Part shown: piece by piece, positions 58,301 to 64,000 of the stretch
Layout: every line of letters begins with the position of its first letter
How positions within the stretch are numbered: position 1 is the stretch's first letter
Assembly: GCF_963678635.1 (NCBI RefSeq)
Contig: NC_087070.1
Coordinates: forward strand, 14,387,840 to 14,451,839
Reading direction: 5' to 3'
DNA from: Symsagittifera roscoffensis
Taxonomy: Eukaryota; Xenacoelomorpha; Acoela; Convolutidae
DNA length: 64,000 nt
Program-made: the position numbers and the translations under genes
The notes under the pieces: model-generated
Database searches by the model: none
What the model was told of the DNA's origin: nothing
The model's input: the letters and a program-made list of their open reading frames with translations, nothing else

Positions 58301-61300
58301 GCCGATGATAAGATACAGCAACTATCTCACATTTCTGTGTTGTGTCAACATGTGAGGGAAGATACAAGTGTATTGTGGCAACAGCGGGTGAACCGCCGAT
58401 GATAGGATACAGCAGCTATTTCACATTAATGTGTTGTGTCAACTTGTGAGGGAAGATACAAGTTTATTGTGGTAACAGCGGGTGACCCGCCGATGATAAC
58501 ATACAGCAGCTATCTCACATTTATGTGTTGTGTCAACATGTGAGGGAAGATACAAAATATTGTGGCAACAGCGGGTGACCCGCCGATGATAAGATACAGC
58601 AACTATCTCACATTTCTGTGTTGTGTCAACATGTGAGGGAAGATACAAGTTTATTGGGGTAACAGCGGCTGACCCGCCGATGATAACATACAGCAGCTAT
58701 CTCACTTTTATGTGTTGTGTCAACATGTGAGCGAAGATACAAGTTTATTTTGGTAACAGCGGGTGACCCGCCGATGATAAGATACAGCAGCTATCTCACA
58801 TTTATATGTTGTGTCAACATGTGAGGGAAGCTACAAGTTTATTGTGGTAACACAAGGTGACCCGCCGATGATAACATACAGCAGCTATCTCACATTTATG
58901 TGTTGTGTCAACATGTGAGGGAAGATACAAGTGTATTGTGGCAACAGCTGGTGAGCCACCGATGATAAGATACAGCAGCTATCTCACATTTATGTGTTGT
59001 GTCAACATGTGAGGGAAGATACAAGTTTATTGTAGTAACAGCGGGTGACCCACCGATGATAACATACAGCAGCTATCTCAGGTTTATGTGTTGTGTCAAC
59101 ATGTGAGGGAAGATACAAGTGTATTGTGGCAACAGCGGGTGACCCGCCAATGACAAGATACAGCAGCTATCTCACATTTATGTGTTGTGTCAACATGTGA
59201 GGGAAGATACAAGTTTATTGTGGCAACAGCGGGTGACCCACCAATGGTAGCATAGAGCAGCTATCTCACTTTTATGTGTTGTGTCAACATGTGAGGGAAG
59301 ATACAAGTGTATTGTGACAACAGCGGTGACCCGCCGATGATAAGATACAGCAGCTATCTCACATTTATGTGTTGTGTCAACGTGTGAGGGAAGATACAAG
59401 TGTATTGTGGCAACAGCGGGTGAACCGCCGATGATAATATACAGCAGCTACCTCACCTTTATGTGTTGTGTCAACATTTGAGGGAAGATACAAGTTTATT
59501 GTGGTAACAGCGGGTGACCCGCCGATGATAACATACAGCAGCTATCTCACATTTATGTGTTGTGTCAACATGTGAGGGAAGATACAAGTATATTCTGGCA
59601 ACAGCGGGTGACCCGCCGATGATAAGATACAGCAGCTATCTCACATTTATGTGTTGTGTCAACATGTGAGGGAAGATACAAGTTTATTGTGGTAACAGCG
59701 GGTGACCCGCCGATGATAGCACACAGCAGCTACCTCACATGCATGTGTCGTGTCAACATGTGAGGGAAGATACAAGTTTATTGTGGTAACAGCGGGGGAC
59801 CCGCCGATGATAACATACAGCAGCTATCTCACATTCATGTGTTGTGTCAACATGTGAGGGAAGATACAAGTTTATTGTGTCAACAGCGGGTGACCCGCCG
59901 ATGATAACATACAGCAGCTATCTCACATTTATGTGTTGTGTCAACATGTGAGGGAAGATACAATTTTATTGTGGTAACAGCGGGTGACCCGCCGATGATA
60001 ACATACAGCAGCTATCTCACATTCATGTGTTGTGTCAACATGTGAGGGAAGATACAAGTTTATTGTGGCAACAGCGGGTGACCCGCCGATGATAACATAC
60101 AGCAGCTATCTCACATTTATGTGTTGTGTCAACATGTGAGGGAAGATACAATTTTATTGTGGTAACAGCGGGTGACCCGCCGATGATAGCATACAGCAGC
60201 TATCTCACATTTATGTGTTGTGTCAACATGTGAGGGAAGATACAAGTGTATTCTGGCAACAGCGGGTGACCCGCCGATGATAAGATACAGCAGCTATCTC
60301 ACATTTATGTGTTGTGTCAACATGTGAGGGAAGATACAAGTTTATTGTGGCAACAGCGGGTGACCCGCCGATGATAACATACAGCAGCTATCTCACATTT
60401 ATGTGTTGTGTCAACATGTGAGGGAAGATACAATTTTATTGTGGTAACAGCGGGTGACCCGCTGATGATAACATACAGCAGCTATCTCACATTTATGTGT
60501 TGTGTCAACATGTGAGGGAAGATACAAGTGTATTCTGGCAACAGCGGTTGACCCGCCGATGATAACATACAGCAGCTATCTCACATTTATGTGTTGTGTC
60601 AACATGTGAGGGAAGATACAATTTTATTGTGGTAACAGCGGGTGACCCGCCGATGATAACATACAGCACCTATCTCACGTTTATGTGTTTTGTCAATATG
60701 TTAGGGAAGATACAAGTTTATTCTGGCAACAGCGGGTGACCCGCCGATGATAAGATACAGCAGCTATCTCACATTTATGTGTTGTGTCAACATGTGAGGG
60801 AAGATACAAGTTTATTGTGGTAACAGCGGGTGACCCGCCGATGATAACATACAGCAGCTATCTCACATTTATGTGTTTTGTCAATATGTTAGGGAAGATA
60901 CAAGTTTATTGTGGTAACAGCGGGTGACCCGCCGATGATAACATACAACAGCTATCTCACATTTATGTGTTGTGTCAACATGTGAGGGTAGATACAAGTG
61001 TATCGTGGCAACAGCGGGTGAACCGCCGATGATAACACACAGCAGCTACCTCACATTCATGTGTTGTGTCAACATGTGAGGGAAGATACAAGTTTATTGT
61101 GGTAACAGCGGGGGACCCGCCGATGATTACATACAGCAGCTAGCTCACATTCATGTGTTGTGTCAACATGTGAGGGAAGATACAAGTGTATTGTGGCAAG
61201 AGCGGGTGACCCGCCGATGATAAGATACGGTAGCTATCTCACATTTATGTGTTGTGTCAACATGTGAGGGAAGATACAAGTTTATTGTGGTAACAGCGGG

Positions 61301-64000
61301 TGACCCGCCAATGATAACATACAGCAGCTATCTCACATTTATGTGTTGTGTCAACATGTGAGGGAAGATCAAGTTTATTGTGGCAAAGTGGGTGACCCGC
61401 CGATGATAAGATACAGCAGCTATCTCACATTTATGTGTTTTATCAACATGTGAGGGAAGATACAAGTGTATTGTGGCAACAGCGGGTGACCCGCTGATGA
61501 TAACATACAGCAGCTATCTCACATTTATGTGTTGTGTCAACATGTGAGGGAAGATACAAGTTTATTGTGGCAACAGCGGGTGACCCGCCGATGATAACAT
61601 ACAGCAGCTATCACCCATTTATGTGTTGTGTCAACATGTGAGGGAAGATACAAGTGTAATGTGGCAACAGCGGGTGACCCGCCGATGATAACCTACAGCA
61701 GCTATCTCACATTTATGTGTTGTGTCAACATGTGACGGAAGATACAAGATTTTTGTGGCAACAGCGGGTGACCCGCCGATGATAACACACAGCAGCTATC
61801 TCACATTTATGTGTTGTGTCAACATGTGAGGGAAGATACAAGTGTATTGTGGCAAGAGCGGGTGACCCGCCGATGATAAGATACGGTAGCTATCTCACAT
61901 TTATGTGTTGTGTCAACATGTGAGGGAAGATACAAGTTTATTGTGGTAACAGCGGGTGACCCGCCGATGATAACATACAGCAGCTATCTCACATTTATGT
62001 GTTGTGTCAACATGTGAGGGAAGATCAAGTTTATTGTGGCAAAGTGGGTGACCCGCCGATGATAAGATACGGTAGCTATCTCACATTTATGTGTTGTGTC
62101 AACATGTGAGGGAAGATACAAGTTTATTGTGGTAACAGCGGGTGACCCGCCGATGATAACATACAGCAGCTATCTCACATTTATGTGTTGTGTCAACATG
62201 TGAGGGAAGATCAAGTTTAATGTGACAAAGTGGTTGACCCGCCGATGATAAGATACAGCAGCTAATTCACATTTATGTGTTGTGTCAACATGTGAGGGAA
62301 GAGACAAGTGTATTGTGGCAACAGCGGGTGACCCGCCGATGATAACATACAGCAGCTATCCCACATTTATGTGTTGTGTCAACATGTGAGGGAAGTTACA
62401 AGATTTTTGTGGCAACAGCGGGTGACCCGCCGATGATAACACACAGCAGATATCTCACATTTATGTGTTGTGTCAACATGTGAGCGAAGATACAAGTTTA
62501 TTGTGGTAACAGCGTGTGACCCGCCGATGATAAGATACAGCAGCTATCTCACAGTTATGTGTTGTGTCAACATGTGAGGGAAGATACAAGTTTATTGTGG
62601 TAACAGCGGGTAACCCGCCGATGATAACATACAGCAGCTATCTCAGGTTTATGTGTTGTGTCAACATGTGAGGTAAGATACAAGTTTATTGTGGTAACAG
62701 CGGAAGACCCGCCGATGATAACATACAACAGCTATCTCACATTTATGTGTTGTGTCAACATGTGAGGGAAGATACAAGTGTAATGTGGCAACAGCGGGTG
62801 ACCCGCCGATGATAACATACAGCAGCTATCCCACATTTATGTGTTGTGTCAACATGTGAGGGAAGTTACAAGATTTTTGTGGCAACAGCGGGTGACCCGC
62901 CGATGATAACACACAGCAGATATCTCACATTTATGCGTTGTGTCAACATGTGAGCGAAGATACAAGTTTATTGTGGTAACAGCGGGTGACCCGCCGATGA
63001 TGAGATACAGCAGCTATCTCACATTTATGTGTTGTGTCATCATGTGAGTGAAGATACAAGTGTATTGTGGCAACAGCGGGTGAACCGCCGATGATAAGAT
63101 ACAGCAGCTATCTCACATTTATGTGTTGTGTCAACATGTGAGGGAAGATACAAGTTTATTGTGGTAACAGCGGGTGACCCGCCGATGATAACATACAGCA
63201 GCTATCTCACATTTATGTGTTGTGTCAACATGTGAGGGAAGATACAAGTGTAATGTGGCAACAGCGTGTGACCCGCCGATGATAAGATACAGCAGCTATC
63301 TCACATTTATGTGTTGTGTCAACATGTGAGGGAAGATACAAGTTTATTGTGGTAACAGCGGGTAACCCGCCGATGATATCATGCAGCAGCTATCTCACAT
63401 TTATGTGTTGTGTCAACATGTGAGCGAAGATACAATTTTATTGTGGTAACAGCGGGTGACCCGCCGATGATAAGATACAGTAGCTATCTCACATTTATAT
63501 GTTGTGTCAACATGTGAGGGAAGATACAATTTTATTGTGGTAACAGCGGGTGACCAGCCGATGATAACATACAGCAGCTATCTCACATTTATGTGTTGGG
63601 TCAACATGTGAGGGAAGATACAAGTTTATTGTGGCAACAGCGGGTGACCCGCTGATGATAACATACAGCAGCTATCTCCCATTTATGTGGTGTGTCAACA
63701 TGTAAGGGAAGATACAAGTGTATTGTGGCAACAGCGGGCGACCCGCCGATGATAAGATACAGCAGCTATCTCACATTTATGTGTTGTTTCAACATGTGAG
63801 GGAAGATACAAGTGTAATGTGGCAACAGCGGGTGACCCGCCGATGATAACATAAAGCAGCTATCTCACATTTATGTGTTGTGTCAACATGTGAGGAAAGA
63901 TACAAGTGTATTGTGGCAACAGCGGAGGAACCGCCAATGATAAGATACAGCAGCTATCTCACATTTATGTGTTGTGTCAACATGTGAGGGACGATACAAG
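52336..64000. repeat. 94-bp satellite, main block (~124 units, continues past the window)
   Basis: The monomer is 94 bp with 93-95-bp variants. Each contains two perfect short hairpins, GCGGG-TGA-CCCGC and TGTTG-TGT-CAACA, and an inverted pair ATGTGAG/CTCACAT about 60 bp apart. Monomers alternate between GTTTATTGTGGTAACAG and GTGTATTGTGGCAACAG types. Larger blocks repeat at ~1220 bp (13 monomers, e.g. 54780 to 56000) and ~2063 bp (22 monomers, e.g. 57127 to 59190). From about 59.7 kb onward the monomers are more uniform and the CG-rich hairpin is mostly intact. Minus-strand 69-codon frames that recur here are repeat translations. Confidence 0.97.

Noticed and set aside
51063-59399. Recurring 69-codon minus-strand ORFs (MYLPSHVDTTHKCEIAAV...)
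   Set aside because: Translations of the 94-bp satellite; three monomers minus one base happen to stay open.
50213-64000. CRISPR-like regular repeats
   Set aside because: There are no unique spacers; units are head-to-tail copies, and the window is eukaryotic.

Overview
This is repeat-dominated, AT-rich animal DNA, best read as an invertebrate metazoan. The evidence is one gene split by very long introns with consensus splice sites, plus tandem satellites, MITE-like DNA elements and a decayed Ty3/gypsy retrotransposon. I cannot name the species. Nothing looks bacterial: no operons, and nearly all of the longer open frames are translations of tandem repeats.

The one host gene I can support lies on the minus strand and resembles a TRPA-family cation channel. 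Its exons, in transcript order, are ankyrin repeats (40230-39742), S2-S3 (19421-19240), S4 and the S4-S5 linker (11645-11471), and S5/pore/S6 (2845-2592). A possible C-terminal exon occurs as two tandem copies (about 2390-2190 and 1645-1435). Splice phases match exactly across the two introns joining the transmembrane exons. The S1/pre-S1 segment and the N-terminus were not found.

Layout: 1-2.6 kb, gene 3' end with a duplicated candidate exon. 3.63-11.51 kb, an 89-bp minisatellite (about 88 units) filling the intron between S4 and S5. Each unit is made of the last ~60 bp of the upstream exon, its 5' splice site and ~25 bp of intron. 12.4 kb, a 21-bp tandem. 13.7-14.8 kb, two copies of 'family B'. 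15.9-16.9 kb, a TIR element (family F). 17.3-18.7 kb, a TIR element (E) with a second element (C) nested in it. 20.7-22.4 kb, the gypsy remnant with a 200-N gap. 22.7-23.9 kb, palindromes and C/D elements. 24.2-25.2 kb, a direct-repeat pair of TRIM-like form. 26.6-31 kb and 31.1-38 kb, two ~355-bp-monomer satellites with higher-order structure. 38.0-38.2 kb, a 221-bp foldback. 38.6-39.5 kb, more C/D sequence. 39.7-40.2 kb, the ankyrin exon. 40.7-44.0 kb, B copies, one split by a C element at a TA site. 44.9-45.1 kb, a decayed copy of the ankyrin exon. 45.5-49.1 kb, a 712-bp tandem array of B. 49.2-52.3 kb, a duplicated ~1-kb block carrying F. 50.2-64.0 kb, a 94-bp hairpin-bearing satellite (about 136 units) running off the window.

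The most interesting observation is the 89-bp array: a coding-exon/5'-splice-site junction amplified about 88-fold inside the intron it defines, so the transcript should carry dozens of donor-like sites.
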